A stretch of 64,000 nt of DNA. It comes from Ramlibacter montanisoli (GTDB taxonomy: Bacteria; Pseudomonadota; Gammaproteobacteria; Burkholderiales; Burkholderiaceae_C). Location of the stretch: contig NZ_JABFCS010000001.1 of NCBI RefSeq assembly GCF_013087525.1, forward strand, positions 1,302,001 to 1,366,000. Reading direction: 5' to 3'. A program made the position numbers and the translations under genes. Positions 33,414 through 45,006 of the stretch are shown one piece after another. The notes below the pieces were generated by a model. That model saw only the letters and a list, made by a program, of their open reading frames with translations, did not search any database and had not been told where the DNA came from. How positions within the stretch are numbered: the first letter of the stretch is position 1; each line of letters opens with the position of its first letter.

Positions 33414-33755
33414 TCAGCGCTTCGGCTGGTCCGGCTTCTGCTGGTCCTGGCTGCTGCCGCTTTGCTGGCGCTGCTGGTCCTGGCGCTGCTGTTCCTGCTG
33501 GCGCTGCTGGTCCTGCGAAGCCTGGCCGCGGTCCTGCTGCTGCTGGCGGTTGCCGCCCATGCTGCCGCTTTCCTGTTCGATGTCCGTGCCCTGCTGCTTG
33601 CCGCCCTGCTGGCGCTGCTGCTCCTGCTGCCGCTGCTGGTCCTGCTGCCGCTGCTGGTCCTGGGACGCCTGGCCGCGGTTCTGCTGGTCCTGCGATGCCT
33701 GTTGTCCGCCCTTCTGCTGGTCCTGCTGGCGATTCTGGTCTTGCCCTTGAGCCAT
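33414..33755 (-). CDS. Gln/Asp/Arg-rich low-complexity repeat protein
   Basis: A 113-residue protein of which about 40% is glutamine. It is built from repeats such as QASQDQQ, RGQASQDQQRQQ and QQRQQEQQRQQ, with a central GTDIEQESGSMGGNRQQQ spacer. It is certainly disordered and very hydrophilic, of the kind seen in desiccation- or stress-induced bacterial proteins (compare KGG and hydrophilin types). The leader has a strong CCAAGGAGAGAAAACC. Two minus-strand motif copies, TCTTACA 59 bases and TCCTACA 107 bases upstream, suggest stress control. A terminator follows. Function is not known. Confidence 0.8.
   Translation of the reverse strand: MAQGQDQNRQQDQQKGGQQASQDQQNRGQASQDQQRQQDQQRQQEQQRQQGGKQQGTDIEQESGSMGGNRQQQQDRGQASQDQQRQQEQQRQDQQRQQSGSSQDQQKPDQPKR
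33414..33755. repeat. Internal tandem-like repeats within the Q-rich gene
   Basis: The coding sequence repeats CTGCTGGTCCTG-type units and longer blocks (two copies of a block encoding RGQASQDQQRQQ). The region is prone to repeat-number change and to misassembly, and its exact length should be read with care. Confidence 0.7.
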
Positions 33756-33814
33756 GGTTTTCTCTCCTTGGAAGTTGCGCCGGGCGCCTGCCGTCGGCGG
33801 CCCCGCAATCCCAA

Positions 33815-33869
33815 TGTAAGAACGCCCGCGCGCCGCGCACGTGGGGTCCCGACCGCCGCCAATGTAGGA
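33815..33869 (-). promoter_or_regulatory. Paired TCTTACATTGG / TCCTACATTGG elements upstream of the Q-rich gene
   Basis: Two sense-oriented copies share the extended string T-C-[CT]-T-A-C-A-T-T-G-G, at 33821-33811 and 33869-33859, 48 bases apart. The nearer copy is 59 bases before the ATG. They form the clearest instance of the motif shared by stress-type genes here. Confidence 0.5.
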
Positions 33870-33895
33870 GTCGGCTGGCGCGGGAGGGCACCTGC

Positions 33896-34798
33896 TCAGC
33901 GTGGCTTGCGCTGCTCGAGTCCACGCATCAGCCGGCGCGCCTCGTCGCCTTCCGGGATGGGTCGGCCGCTGTCGCGCCACTCCACCGCGGCCTTGAAGCC
34001 TTCGGCCTGCGCATAGCGGCGGAACCAGAGTCCCTCGGGGTTGTGGCGCGTGATGCCGTCGAACACGGTCGCGAGGCTCTGCGCCTGCTCCAGGCCCATG
34101 GTCAGCAGCACCTGGTTGACCACCATCTTGTGCATGGCCAGGTGCGAGCGCGGCACGCCGGCAATGCGCGTGGCCAGCGCCATGGTGGCGCCTTCGAGCG
34201 CTTCGGCCGAGACCGCTTCGTTGGCAAGGCCCCAGGCCAGGGCGGTGCGGCCGTCGATGGTGTCGCCGGTGAACATGAGCTGCTTGGCGCGGGTGGCGCC
34301 CAGCCTGTAGGTCCACATCGCGGTGGTCGGGCAGCCCCACACGCGCGTGGGCATGTAGCCGATGCGCGCGTCCTCGGCCATCACCAGCAGGTCGCAGCAC
34401 AGCGCGATGTCGCTGCCGCCCGCAACGGCGTGGCCATGCACCTTCGCGATGGTCGGCTTGGGGCTGCGCCACAGCGCCATGAAGTCCTCGGTGTTGCGCT
34501 TCATGTACGCGTAGTCGACCATCGGGTCCCAGGGCGTGCGCTCCTGCTGGCAGGGATGGTCGATCTCGCCCTGGCCGAACTGCGACAGGTCGTAGCCGCC
34601 GCAAAAGCCCTTGCCGGCGCCCTCGACCACGATCACGTGCACCTCGTCCTCGGCGTTGGCCCACTCCACCGCCGCGCGCAGCTCGCGCGGCGTCTCCTCG
34701 TTGATCGCATTGAGCCGCTCCGGGCGATTCAGCAGCAGGCGCGCGACGCGCGGCTGCTGCGGGTCCTTCTCGATCTGCAGGGTGCTGTAGCGGGGCAT
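33896..34798 (-). CDS. Enoyl-CoA hydratase/isomerase (crotonase) family protein
   Basis: A 300-residue crotonase-fold protein acting on acyl-CoA thioesters. The oxyanion-hole strands are [13 protein letters not shown] and [28 protein letters not shown]. The position where hydratases carry the second catalytic glutamate (P-E in the loop after G-Y-x) reads [10 protein letters not shown], with threonine. The first glutamate is likewise not evident. It may therefore be an isomerase, hydrolase or decarboxylase-type member rather than a hydratase. No CoA-pathway genes lie immediately beside it. The start at 34798 follows CGGAGGAGAAACGC. Confidence 0.88.
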   Translation of the reverse strand: MPRYSTLQIEKDPQQPRVARLLLNRPERLNAINEETPRELRAAVEWANAEDEVHVIVVEGAGKGFCGGYDLSQFGQGEIDHPCQQERTPWDPMVDYAYMKRNTEDFMALWRSPKPTIAKVHGHAVAGGSDIALCCDLLVMAEDARIGYMPTRVWGCPTTAMWTYRLGATRAKQLMFTGDTIDGRTALAWGLANEAVSAEALEGATMALATRIAGVPRSHLAMHKMVVNQVLLTMGLEQAQSLATVFDGITRHNPEGLWFRRYAQAEGFKAAVEWRDSGRPIPEGDEARRLMRGLEQRKPR

Positions 34799-34831
34799 GC
34801 GTTTCTCCTCCGGTGAAGGCGCAGTCTAGTG

Positions 34832-34838
34832 TCCTACG
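34832..34838 (+). promoter_or_regulatory. TCCTACG element upstream of the 60-residue protein gene
   Basis: A sense-oriented GTCCTACG string 56 bases before the ATG at 34895, matching the shared motif in sequence class and distance. It sits beside CTAGACT on the other strand, a likely -10 box for the divergent crotonase gene. Confidence 0.4.
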
Positions 34839-34894
34839 CCCGGCCGGCGGCGCAGCTTGCAGGCAGGCCCCGCCGTCCCTCGTAGATTGGGACC

Positions 34895-35077
34895 ATGAGC
34901 ACCGACACGAGCATCGGCCCCGACGCCGACCAGGGCGGCAACGACGACCCCGGCAACGCCGACGGCTGCGGCAACAAGACGCTGGGCGACAAGGCCACGC
35001 AGCAACCTCCGGCCGGAGCGGAGCAGCCGGACGAGCAGTCCGAAGCCACGCGCGGCAGGCAGGCCAGGGACCACTGA
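34895..35077 (+). CDS. Small acidic, disordered protein (60 residues)
   Basis: MSTDTSIGPDADQGGNDDPG opens this 60-residue hydrophilic protein, which continues with NADGCGNKTLGDKATQQPP and ends TRGRQARDH. It is rich in D, G, Q and P and surely disordered. The upstream TCCTACG element and the close company of other small hydrophilic genes argue that it is real and stress-related. The leader GATTGGGACC is only weakly Shine-Dalgarno-like. No family is recognised. Confidence 0.55.
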   Translation: MSTDTSIGPDADQGGNDDPGNADGCGNKTLGDKATQQPPAGAEQPDEQSEATRGRQARDH

Positions 35078-35098
35078 TCGCCGTTTCCCGCCATGCGG

Positions 35099-35113
35099 CC
35101 GTGTCCTACACGG
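35099..35113 (+). promoter_or_regulatory. CCGTGTCCTACACGG palindrome upstream of the CHRD gene
   Basis: The TCCTACA heptamer at 35104-35110 lies 58 bases before the CHRD start and is embedded in a perfect dyad, CCGTGT-CCT-ACACGG. This copy could therefore serve both as a promoter element and as a dimeric regulator site. Confidence 0.45.
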
Positions 35114-35168
35114 TCGCTTCGTCGCGCCTGCCCATCATCGCTTTCCCCCACAACGAAAGGGAAGCACG

Positions 35169-35618
35169 ATGAACCGTTCCCTCCTTCTCCGCACCGCATG
35201 CGCGGCCACCCTCGTCGCCGCCGGCCTGGCCGGCTGCGCGCAGATGCGCGGTTCCGGCCAGCAACTGTTCGAAGCTTCGCTGACCGGCGCGCAGGAAGTG
35301 CCCCCGGTGGCAACCGCCGCTTCGGGCACCGCCGACGTTCGCTACAACACCGGCAACAACACCTTGAGCTGGAGCGTCACCCACGGCGGCCTGAGCGGGC
35401 CGGTCACCGGCGCGCACATCCACGGCCCGGCCGGTCCCGGCCAGAACGCGGGCGTGGTGATCCCGTTCAGCAACCTCAATGCCGGCACCATCACCGGCGA
35501 GGCGCGGATCACGCCGGAGCAGCTGACGCAGCTCACTTCGGGCCAGTGGTACGTCAACCTGCACACGGCCGCCAACCCGGGCGGCGAGATCCGCGGGCAG
35601 CTGCGGCCACGCCGCTAG
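35169..35618 (+). CDS. CHRD-domain lipoprotein
   Basis: A 149-residue lipoprotein with signal MNRSLLLRTACAATLVAAGLAGC and lipobox LAGC. A CHRD (chordin-type) beta domain fills the rest: FEASLTGAQEVPPVATAASGTADV, LSWSVTHGGLSGPVTGAHIHGPAGPGQNAGVVIPF, and GQWYVNLHTAANPGGEIRGQL. The HIHGPA and HTAANPGGEIRG motifs are diagnostic. CHRD proteins in bacteria are exported and uncharacterised; metal or glycan contact is a possibility. The TCCTACA element 58 bases upstream and an AAGGGAAGCACG leader support the start. Confidence 0.92.
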   Translation: MNRSLLLRTACAATLVAAGLAGCAQMRGSGQQLFEASLTGAQEVPPVATAASGTADVRYNTGNNTLSWSVTHGGLSGPVTGAHIHGPAGPGQNAGVVIPFSNLNAGTITGEARITPEQLTQLTSGQWYVNLHTAANPGGEIRGQLRPRR

Positions 35619-35682
35619 CGTCCTGGCGCGGCCGCGCGGACCCGCGGTCGTATAGTTCCGCCCGCAAGCAGGAGGAGGGCGC

Positions 35683-37272
35683 GTGGCGCAATGGCAGCCG
35701 TTGCCGGACGGGATTCCGGTGCTCATCGCGGGCGGCGGGCCCGTCGGGCTGACGCTGGCGGCGCTGCTCGCACGGCAGGGCGTCCGCAGCCTCGTGATCG
35801 AGGCGGACGAGGGCTACTGCACCGGCAGCCGCGCGATCTGCATCTCGCGCCGTTCGCAGGAGATCCTGTGGACGGCCGGCGCGGGTCCCGCGCTCGCGGC
35901 CAAGGCCTTGCCATGGACCGGCGGCCGCAGCTACTGGCGCGATCACGAGGTCCTGCATTTCCAGATGCCCAGCGAGCCGACCGAGCGCTTCGCGCCCATG
36001 GTCAACATCCAGCAGTACCACGTCGAAGCCTTCGTGCACGAGGCGCTGCAGCGGGTGCCGGAGCTCGTGCAGGTGGCCTGGGCCACGCGCGTGACCGGCG
36101 TGCGGCAGGAGGGTGACGCGGTCCTGGTCGACGTGGAAGGGCCGTCGGGACGGCAGGCGCTTCGAGCGGAGTACCTCGCGGCCTGCGACGGCGGGCGCAG
36201 CACCGTGCGCGAGCAGCTCGGGCTGCAGTTCGAAGGCACCCAGTACGAAGGGCGCTACGTCATCGTCGACATCGTCCAGAAGACGCGCCGGCCGGTGGAG
36301 CGCCTCGCCTGGTTCGACCCGCCCTCCAATCCGGGCTCGACGCTGCTGATGCACCGCCAGCCGGACGAGGTCTGGCGCATCGACTACCAGCTGCGCGACG
36401 ACGAGGACGCGGCCGAGGCCCTGAAGCCGGAGAACATCCTGCCGCGGGTGCGCAGCCACCTGCAGATGATCGGCGAGACCGAGCCCTGGGAACTGCTGTG
36501 GGCCTCCATGTACAACGCCAAGTGCCTCACGCTGCCGTCCTACCGGCACGGGCGCGTGCTGTTCGCGGGCGACGCCGCGCACCTGGTGCCGATCTTCGGC
36601 GTGCGCGGCCTCAATTCCGGGCTGGACGATGCCGCCAACCTGGCGTGGAAGCTCGCGCTGGTGCTCGAAGGCGGCGCCGACGCGGCGCTGCTGGACACCT
36701 ATTCGCAGGAGCGCGTGCCGGCCGCGCGCGAGAACATCGCCCACGGCGCCAAGAGCACCGAGTTCATGGCGCCGCCAGACTTCGCCTTCCGCCTCATGCG
36801 CGAGGCCGCGCTGCGGCTCGCGCTCGACGAGCCGGCGGTGCGGCCGCTGATCAATCCGCGGCAGTCGGCGCCCGTGGCCTACACCGCTTCCCCGCTGAAC
36901 GGCCCCCAGCAGGGCGAGTGGACCAGCGCGCAGGCCGCGCCCGGCCAGCCGGCGCCCGAGGCATTGCTGGCGGGAGCGAAGGGCGCCTTCCACCTCACGC
37001 AGTGCTTCGGCACCGACTTCACCTGCCTCGTCTTCAGCGAGGGCGCGCTGCCGCATGCCGTCGCCGACCTGGCATCGCAGGGCATCGCGGTGCTGGACAT
37101 CGCACCCGATGCGGACCCGCACGGCCAGGCACGGACGCGCTACGGCCTGGCCGGCGATGCGGCCACCGGCCTGGTGCTGGTGCGCCCCGACGGTTACGTG
37201 TTGGGACGCTGGCGCGGGCTCGACCCGGCGCCGGTGCTGGCCTGCCTGCGCGACAAAGGACTGCAGCCATGA
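35683..37272 (+). CDS. FAD-dependent aromatic monooxygenase (MhpA/PheA class)
   Basis: A 529-residue flavin monooxygenase of the group A aromatic hydroxylase type. It has the Rossmann GxGxxG motif (LIAGGGPVGLTLAALLARQG, from about residue 13), the DG motif region (AACDGGRSTVREQLG), and the FAD ribityl motif GRVLFAGDAAHLVPIFGVRGLNSGLDDAANLAWKL. A thioredoxin-like C-terminal domain starts near residue 420, as in phenol hydroxylase and MhpA. It hydroxylates an aromatic or polyketide-like substrate with NAD(P)H and O2. The start is GTG 35683, preceded by AGGAGGGCGC. The stop overlaps the DUF2783 start (ATGA). The substrate is not deducible. Confidence 0.9.
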   Translation: MAQWQPLPDGIPVLIAGGGPVGLTLAALLARQGVRSLVIEADEGYCTGSRAICISRRSQEILWTAGAGPALAAKALPWTGGRSYWRDHEVLHFQMPSEPTERFAPMVNIQQYHVEAFVHEALQRVPELVQVAWATRVTGVRQEGDAVLVDVEGPSGRQALRAEYLAACDGGRSTVREQLGLQFEGTQYEGRYVIVDIVQKTRRPVERLAWFDPPSNPGSTLLMHRQPDEVWRIDYQLRDDEDAAEALKPENILPRVRSHLQMIGETEPWELLWASMYNAKCLTLPSYRHGRVLFAGDAAHLVPIFGVRGLNSGLDDAANLAWKLALVLEGGADAALLDTYSQERVPAARENIAHGAKSTEFMAPPDFAFRLMREAALRLALDEPAVRPLINPRQSAPVAYTASPLNGPQQGEWTSAQAAPGQPAPEALLAGAKGAFHLTQCFGTDFTCLVFSEGALPHAVADLASQGIAVLDIAPDADPHGQARTRYGLAGDAATGLVLVRPDGYVLGRWRGLDPAPVLACLRDKGLQP

Positions 37273-37451
37273 GCGATGCCGAACTCGATCGCAGCTACAC
37301 CGCCTTGTGCCAGGCCCTGGGCGCGGTGGGACCCGAGCGCAGCGAGACGCTGCTGGCCATGCTCGCCCTGGCCCTGATGGCCCGTGCGGGGACCGCCGAA
37401 GAGGTGCTGGAGCTGATCGCCCGCTCGCGGGACCGCTGCCTGCAGGAGTGA
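37269..37451 (+). CDS. DUF2783-domain small protein
   Basis: A 60-residue helical protein: [20 protein letters not shown], then [31 protein letters not shown]. It fits DUF2783, a family found as a small companion directly downstream of flavin monooxygenases, as here with a four-base start/stop overlap. It is possibly a subunit or assembly partner of the hydroxylase. No cofactor motif is visible. Confidence 0.8.
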   Translation: MSDAELDRSYTALCQALGAVGPERSETLLAMLALALMARAGTAEEVLELIARSRDRCLQE

Positions 37452-37542
37452 GGGGGCTGCCGCCCCGCAGAGCCAGCCGCAATACCCTTGCGGTCGACCG
37501 GAAGGGGTGGAGTCCCTACAATCCCCGGTCCCCCGAAAGACC

Positions 37543-39767
<2,225 letters not shown>

Positions 39768-39850
39768 CACGCGTCTTCTTGACCCCGGGCAACACCCGGG
39801 CCCGTCCCCCAGGGGATGATGCAAATTTTCCCTGTCCGGAGCCTGGCCCC

Positions 39851-40774
39851 ATGCCTTCCTTCCTGCGCGGCGTGCTGGCGGTGCTGTTGCTCGTCCTGAA
39901 CACGCTCTTCTGGTGCTTCCCCCTGCTGGTGGGAGCGCTGGTCAAACTCCTGCTGCCCTTCGAGCCCGTGCGCCGCCGCATCGACCCGCTGCTCAACGCG
40001 CTGGCCAACGGCTGGGTCGCCTGCAACAGCGGCTGGATGCGCCTCACGCAGCCCACCGTGTGGGACGTGGAAGGCGCCGAGGAACTGCGCCGCAGCGACT
40101 GGTACATGGTGAACTGCAACCACCAGTCCTGGGTGGACATCTTCGTGCTGCAGCACGTGCTGCGCGGCCGCATCCCGCTGCTGAAGTTCTTCCTGAAGCA
40201 GCAGCTGATCTACGTGCCGGTGATCGGCCTGGCCTGGTGGGCGCTCGACTTCCCGTTCATGCGCCGGCACGGCAAGGAGGCGCTGCGCCGCAATCCCGAG
40301 CTGCGAGCGCAGGACCATGAGGCGACGCTGCGCGCCTGCCGCAAGTTCCTGCAGATGCCCACCAGCGTGATGAACTTTGCCGAAGGCACCCGCTTCACGC
40401 CCGACAAGCACGACGCGCAGGGCTCGCCCTACCGCCACCTGCTCAAGCCCAAGGCCGGCGCGATGGCGCTCACGCTCAATGCCATGGGCGACCGCTTCCG
40501 CTCGCTGGTCGACGCGACCATCGTGTACCCGGCCGGCGCCCCCTCGTTCTGGGACTTCCTGTGCGGCCGCGTGCCGCGCATCGCGGTGCGGCTGCGGCAG
40601 CTGCCGATTCCCGAAGGATTCGCCACCAGCGACTACGCCAAGGACCCGGCCTTCCGCCGCGCGTTCACGCGCTGGCTCGCGGCGCTGTGGGAAGAGAAGG
40701 ACCGGCAGGTCGAGGAAGTGCTGCAGTCGGCGGGCGTTGTCCCCAACCGGGCGGAAACCGCGGCAGCGGGCTAG
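39851..40774 (+). CDS. YihG-like lysophospholipid acyltransferase
   Basis: A 307-residue membrane-associated acyltransferase of the PlsC/YihG group. An N-terminal hydrophobic segment, [24 protein letters not shown], anchors it. The HX4D catalytic motif is NHQSWVD, within [27 protein letters not shown] and [11 protein letters not shown] supply the second and third conserved blocks. It transfers an acyl group to a lysophospholipid or lysophosphatidic acid in the inner membrane. It ends beside the convergent CoA transferase gene (stop codons overlap by four bases). Confidence 0.9.
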   Translation: MPSFLRGVLAVLLLVLNTLFWCFPLLVGALVKLLLPFEPVRRRIDPLLNALANGWVACNSGWMRLTQPTVWDVEGAEELRRSDWYMVNCNHQSWVDIFVLQHVLRGRIPLLKFFLKQQLIYVPVIGLAWWALDFPFMRRHGKEALRRNPELRAQDHEATLRACRKFLQMPTSVMNFAEGTRFTPDKHDAQGSPYRHLLKPKAGAMALTLNAMGDRFRSLVDATIVYPAGAPSFWDFLCGRVPRIAVRLRQLPIPEGFATSDYAKDPAFRRAFTRWLAALWEEKDRQVEEVLQSAGVVPNRAETAAAG

Positions 40775-41682
40775 GAGCCTGCAGCTTCCTGGGTCCCCAT
40801 CGTGTGGATCGGCAGGTCCTTCTCGATCGCCAGGAAGTCGAGCTCGGCACGTGACTGTCCGGCGAAGAAGGCGGCGATCGCCGCATGCGTTTCACGCCGG
40901 AACATCGCCTTGATGTCGCTGCCCTGCACGCCGGCGGCTTCGCACAGGCGGGCGGCGAAATGCGGCTCCAGTGCGGCCACCGCAACGCGCCCATCCTTGC
41001 ACGGGTAGACGCGGTAGCCCGCGTGCGCGCCGCCCACGGAGCCGGTGGGCTGCGTGAGGCCCCAGCGGCGCGGCATCGCGAGGTAGGCGGCGGCGTCGGA
41101 CAGCGCCACTTCCAGGTACAGCCCTTCGGGATGCGGATCGCCGCCGCCGGCATAGCGTTCCTGCTTGCGCAGGGCGGCCTGCAGCACGGCCTCGGACGCC
41201 ATCAGCGAGCCGCTCATGTCCGCGTACAGCGTGGCGGGCAGTTCCATTCCCGGCACCAGCCCGTTGTCGGCGAGGTAGGTGAGGTCGTGTCCCGGCTCCT
41301 CGGCACGGGCGCCGGGCGCGCCGACGATCGCGACCTGGCTCAATGAGGGGTAGCGGCCGTGCAGCTCCTTCCAGCCCAGTCCCAGTTTCTGCAGCGCGGA
41401 AGGACGGAAGGACGTGAGCAGCACGTCGGTGCGCGCGAGTTCCCGGTGCACCAGTTCCTGTCCCTGCGCCGTCTTCAGGTCGCCTTGCAGCACCCTGACG
41501 CCCTCGTGCATTTCGGCATAGGCCGGCGCGTTGTAGTGGCCCATGGGATCGCCCGAGGGCGGCTCCAGCTTGGTGCAGGTGGCACCCATGCGTCGGCAGC
41601 GCATCAGCGCCGCGGGGCCGGGCAGGTTGAGCGCGAGGCTGAGGATGCGCAGTCCGTGGAGAGGGGCGTGGGAGCGGCTCAT
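40771..41682 (-). CDS. CaiB/BaiF-family CoA transferase
   Basis: A 303-residue class III CoA transferase, shorter than the usual 380-400. It starts [37 protein letters not shown], the standard N-terminal Rossmann-like region. The catalytic aspartate lies in [15 protein letters not shown]. The small lobe, [20 protein letters not shown], is present, but the C-terminal wrap is reduced. Family members move CoA between carboxylates or racemise alpha-methylacyl-CoA; the short length resembles alpha-methylacyl-CoA racemase-like forms. Its neighbours (acyltransferase, Bug receptor) do not fix the substrate. Confidence 0.88.
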   Translation of the reverse strand: MSRSHAPLHGLRILSLALNLPGPAALMRCRRMGATCTKLEPPSGDPMGHYNAPAYAEMHEGVRVLQGDLKTAQGQELVHRELARTDVLLTSFRPSALQKLGLGWKELHGRYPSLSQVAIVGAPGARAEEPGHDLTYLADNGLVPGMELPATLYADMSGSLMASEAVLQAALRKQERYAGGGDPHPEGLYLEVALSDAAAYLAMPRRWGLTQPTGSVGGAHAGYRVYPCKDGRVAVAALEPHFAARLCEAAGVQGSDIKAMFRRETHAAIAAFFAGQSRAELDFLAIEKDLPIHTMGTQEAAGS

Positions 41683-41820
41683 GGAGCAAGGCTAGCAGAC
41701 GCCGCGAACACGGCGGTGGCTCGCGCTGGGGTACTCCCCGATGCTGGACCGCGTGCGGGCGGCTACGCTCGCGGTCAATGCCGGCGCCCCTTCCGGCAGC
41801 CCCTCACAGGAGAGATAACG

Positions 41821-42792
41821 ATGCAGTTCAAGCACTCGATGATCGCGCTGCTGGGTCTTGCGACCGCGGCGTTCGCGCAGGCGCAAGCCTGGCCCGCCAA
41901 GCCCGTGGCACTGGTGGTGCCCTTCGCCGCCGGCGGCCCGACCGACGTCGTCGCCCGCACCCTGGCCGCTTCCATGACCAAGTCTCTGGGCCAGACGGTG
42001 CTGGTGGAAAACAAGCTCGGTGCCGGCGGCAACGTGGCGGCGGCCTACGTCGCCAAGGCGCCCGCGGACGGCTACACCTTCTTCATCCACCACAACGGCA
42101 TGGCGACCTCCACGGCGCTGTACCGCAAGCTGAATTACGACGCGATGAAGGACTTCGAGTTCGTCAGCCAGGCGGTCGAAGTGCCGATGACGCTGCTCGC
42201 GCGCAAGGACTTCCCGGCCAACAACTTCCAGGAGATGGTCAGCTACATCCGCGCGAACAAGGACAAGATCAACCTGGCCACCGCCGGCCTCGGCGCCGTG
42301 TCGCAGCTGTGCGGGATGATGTTCCAGCGCGCCATCGGCGTGCAGCTGACCGAAGTGCCCTTCCAGGGCACCGCGCCCGCGATGAACGCGCTGCTGGGCG
42401 GCCAGGTCGACGTGATGTGCGACCAGACCACGCAGACCGTGCCGCAGATCAAGGCCGGCACCGTGAAGCTCTATGGCGTGACCACCAAGAGCCGCGTGAA
42501 GGTGCTGCCGAACGCGCCGACGCTGCACGAGCAGGGCCTGAAGGACTTCGAGGTGGTGGTGTGGCACGGCATCTATGCCCCCAAGGGCACGCCGCGCCCC
42601 ATCATCGACCGCATGAACCAGGCCGTGCGTGCCGCGCTGAAGGATCCCGACGTGGTCAAGCGCATGGACGACCTCGGCGCGGAGATCGTCGAGGACCGCA
42701 CCAACACGCCGGACGCGCTGCAGGCGCACCTGAAGTCGGAGATCGACAAGTGGGGGCCGGTGATCCGCGCGGGCGGGAAGTTCGCCGACTGA
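41821..42792 (+). CDS. Bug/TctC-type periplasmic solute-binding protein
   Basis: A 323-residue tripartite tricarboxylate transporter receptor. The signal peptide is MQFKHSMIALLGLATAAFAQAQ, and the mature part begins WPAKPVALVVPFAAGGPTDVVARTLA, the hallmark Bug motif. VENKLGAGGNVAAAYVAKAPADGYT and FQGTAPAMNALLGGQVDVMCDQ complete the ligand-binding fold. Bug receptors bind carboxylates such as citrate, amino acids or terephthalate, and are hugely expanded in Burkholderiales. No TctA/TctB membrane genes are nearby, so it is an orphan receptor. The leader ACAGGAGAGATAACG is strong. Confidence 0.95.
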   Translation: MQFKHSMIALLGLATAAFAQAQAWPAKPVALVVPFAAGGPTDVVARTLAASMTKSLGQTVLVENKLGAGGNVAAAYVAKAPADGYTFFIHHNGMATSTALYRKLNYDAMKDFEFVSQAVEVPMTLLARKDFPANNFQEMVSYIRANKDKINLATAGLGAVSQLCGMMFQRAIGVQLTEVPFQGTAPAMNALLGGQVDVMCDQTTQTVPQIKAGTVKLYGVTTKSRVKVLPNAPTLHEQGLKDFEVVVWHGIYAPKGTPRPIIDRMNQAVRAALKDPDVVKRMDDLGAEIVEDRTNTPDALQAHLKSEIDKWGPVIRAGGKFAD

Positions 42793-42800
42793 CCGGGAAG

Positions 42801-42834
42801 CGTCATCCCCGCGCAGGCGGGGACTCAAGGCGTT
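42801..42834. repeat. REP-like palindromic element
   Basis: The sequence CGTCATCCCCGCGCAGGCGG opens a short stem-loop (CCCCGC at 42807-42812 with GCGGGG at 42817-42822) and is followed by ACTCAAGGCG. This pattern resembles the abundant intergenic REP-type repeats of proteobacteria with CGTCATTCCCGC ends. It sits directly after the Bug receptor stop. Confidence 0.5.
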
Positions 42835-42837
42835 GAA

Positions 42838-42864
42838 GAAAAGCGGCCCTCGGCCGCTTTTTCA
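42838..42864. terminator. Bidirectional Rho-independent terminator between the Bug gene and pobA
   Basis: AAGCGGCC (42841-42848) and GGCCGCTT (42852-42859) form a stem with a three-base loop. It has A residues to its left and TTTTTC to its right, so it can end both the convergent Bug and pobA transcripts. Confidence 0.85.
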
Positions 42865-42866
42865 TT

Positions 42867-44072
<1,206 letters not shown>

Positions 44073-44116
44073 TTAGGCCGCGCGGGCGGGTCCGAACAGG
44101 GGGAGGGCGCAGCCGC

Positions 44117-44153
44117 TGTGCGATGATTGCGCACGGTGCGCGATGATCGCGCA
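44117..44153. promoter_or_regulatory. Two IclR-type operators between pobA and its regulator
   Basis: Two 17-base dyads occur with a 20-base period: TGTGCGATGATTGCGCA (44117-44133) and the perfect palindrome TGCGCGATGATCGCGCA (44137-44153). They resemble the GTTCGATAATCGCAC-type sites of IclR-family regulators of aromatic catabolism such as PcaR, PcaU and PobR. They lie just ahead of the regulator's ATG at 44166, so autoregulation is also likely. Confidence 0.6.
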
Positions 44154-44165
44154 GGGAGCCGGGGC

Positions 44166-44921
44166 ATGGCGATCGCGCGCGTGGATTTCATCGCCGGCAT
44201 GGCCAAGGGGCTGGCCGTGCTGGAGAGCTTCGACACCCAGCGCCAGCGGCTGAACGCGACGCTGGCCGCCGAGCGCGCCGGCCTGACGCGCGCGGCGGCC
44301 CGCCGCCACCTGCTGACCCTGGCGCACCTGGGCTACCTGGAGACCGACGGCAGCTGGTTCTGGCTCGCGCCCAAGGTGCTGCGCTTTTCCGGCAGCTACC
44401 TGGCGTCCTCGCGGCTGCCGCGGGCGATCCAGCCGACGCTCAACCGGCTGGCGGGCCCGACGGGAGAGTCCTTCTCCGCCGTCGTGCTGGACGGCGACCA
44501 CGTGGTGATCGTCGCGCGCAGCGGCTCGGCCCAGCTCGCCTACGGCCTGCACCTGGGCGCCCGGCTGCCGGCCCACGCCACGTCCACGGGCCGCGTGTTG
44601 CTGGCGGCCAAGCCGCGCAGCGAGTTCAGCGCCTGGCTCAAGGGGCGCGAGCTGCCGCGGCTGACCGGCCACACGACCACGGAGCCGCGGGCCTTCCGCG
44701 CCCTGATCGAGCAGGTCCGGCAGCAGGACTGGTGCGTGGCGAGCGAGGAGCACGAGCTCGGCGTGCACGCGCTGGCCGTACCCCTGCGCGACATGGACGG
44801 CCGCACCGTGGCGGCGCTCAACGTGGTCAGCACCCGGCAGCGGCTGGACGCCCGGGCGCTGCACAAGGAGTTCCTGCCTGTGCTGCAGGAGGCCGCGCGG
44901 GAGCTCCGGGCCCTGTTGTGA
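44166..44921 (+). CDS. IclR-family regulator (PobR/PcaR-like), divergent from pobA
   Basis: A 251-residue IclR-family protein. The N-terminal winged helix-turn-helix is FIAGMAKGLAVLESFDTQRQRLNATLAAERAGLTRAAARRHLLTLAHLGYL. The C-terminal effector domain is EELGVHALAVPLRDMDGRTVAALNVV-like (EEHELGVHALAVPLRDMDG). The arrangement next to pobA and the operators suggests that it activates pobA in response to 4-hydroxybenzoate. Start ATG 44166 (MAIARVDFIAGMAKG) is favoured over an upstream in-frame codon at 44127 that lies inside the operator. Confidence 0.92.
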   Translation: MAIARVDFIAGMAKGLAVLESFDTQRQRLNATLAAERAGLTRAAARRHLLTLAHLGYLETDGSWFWLAPKVLRFSGSYLASSRLPRAIQPTLNRLAGPTGESFSAVVLDGDHVVIVARSGSAQLAYGLHLGARLPAHATSTGRVLLAAKPRSEFSAWLKGRELPRLTGHTTTEPRAFRALIEQVRQQDWCVASEEHELGVHALAVPLRDMDGRTVAALNVVSTRQRLDARALHKEFLPVLQEAARELRALL

Positions 44922-45006
44922 TGGCTTCATATGCCATTCGGGCCATAAATTAACAACGAGATATTCGTTGGAGCTTTAAGGGGCCGTCCCCACAATGGTT
45001 CATCCT
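44922..45006 (+). promoter_or_regulatory. A/T-rich promoter region of the sulfate importer
   Basis: This 85-base gap is strikingly A/T-rich for the window (CATATGCC, CATAAATTAAC, GATATTCG, CTTTAAG). It contains a dyad, AACGA-GATAT-TCGTT, at 44955-44969. CysB of other bacteria binds A/T-rich sites upstream of sulfate transport genes, and a cysB gene lies at 61.5-62.5 kb. CysB control is inferred. Confidence 0.4.
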
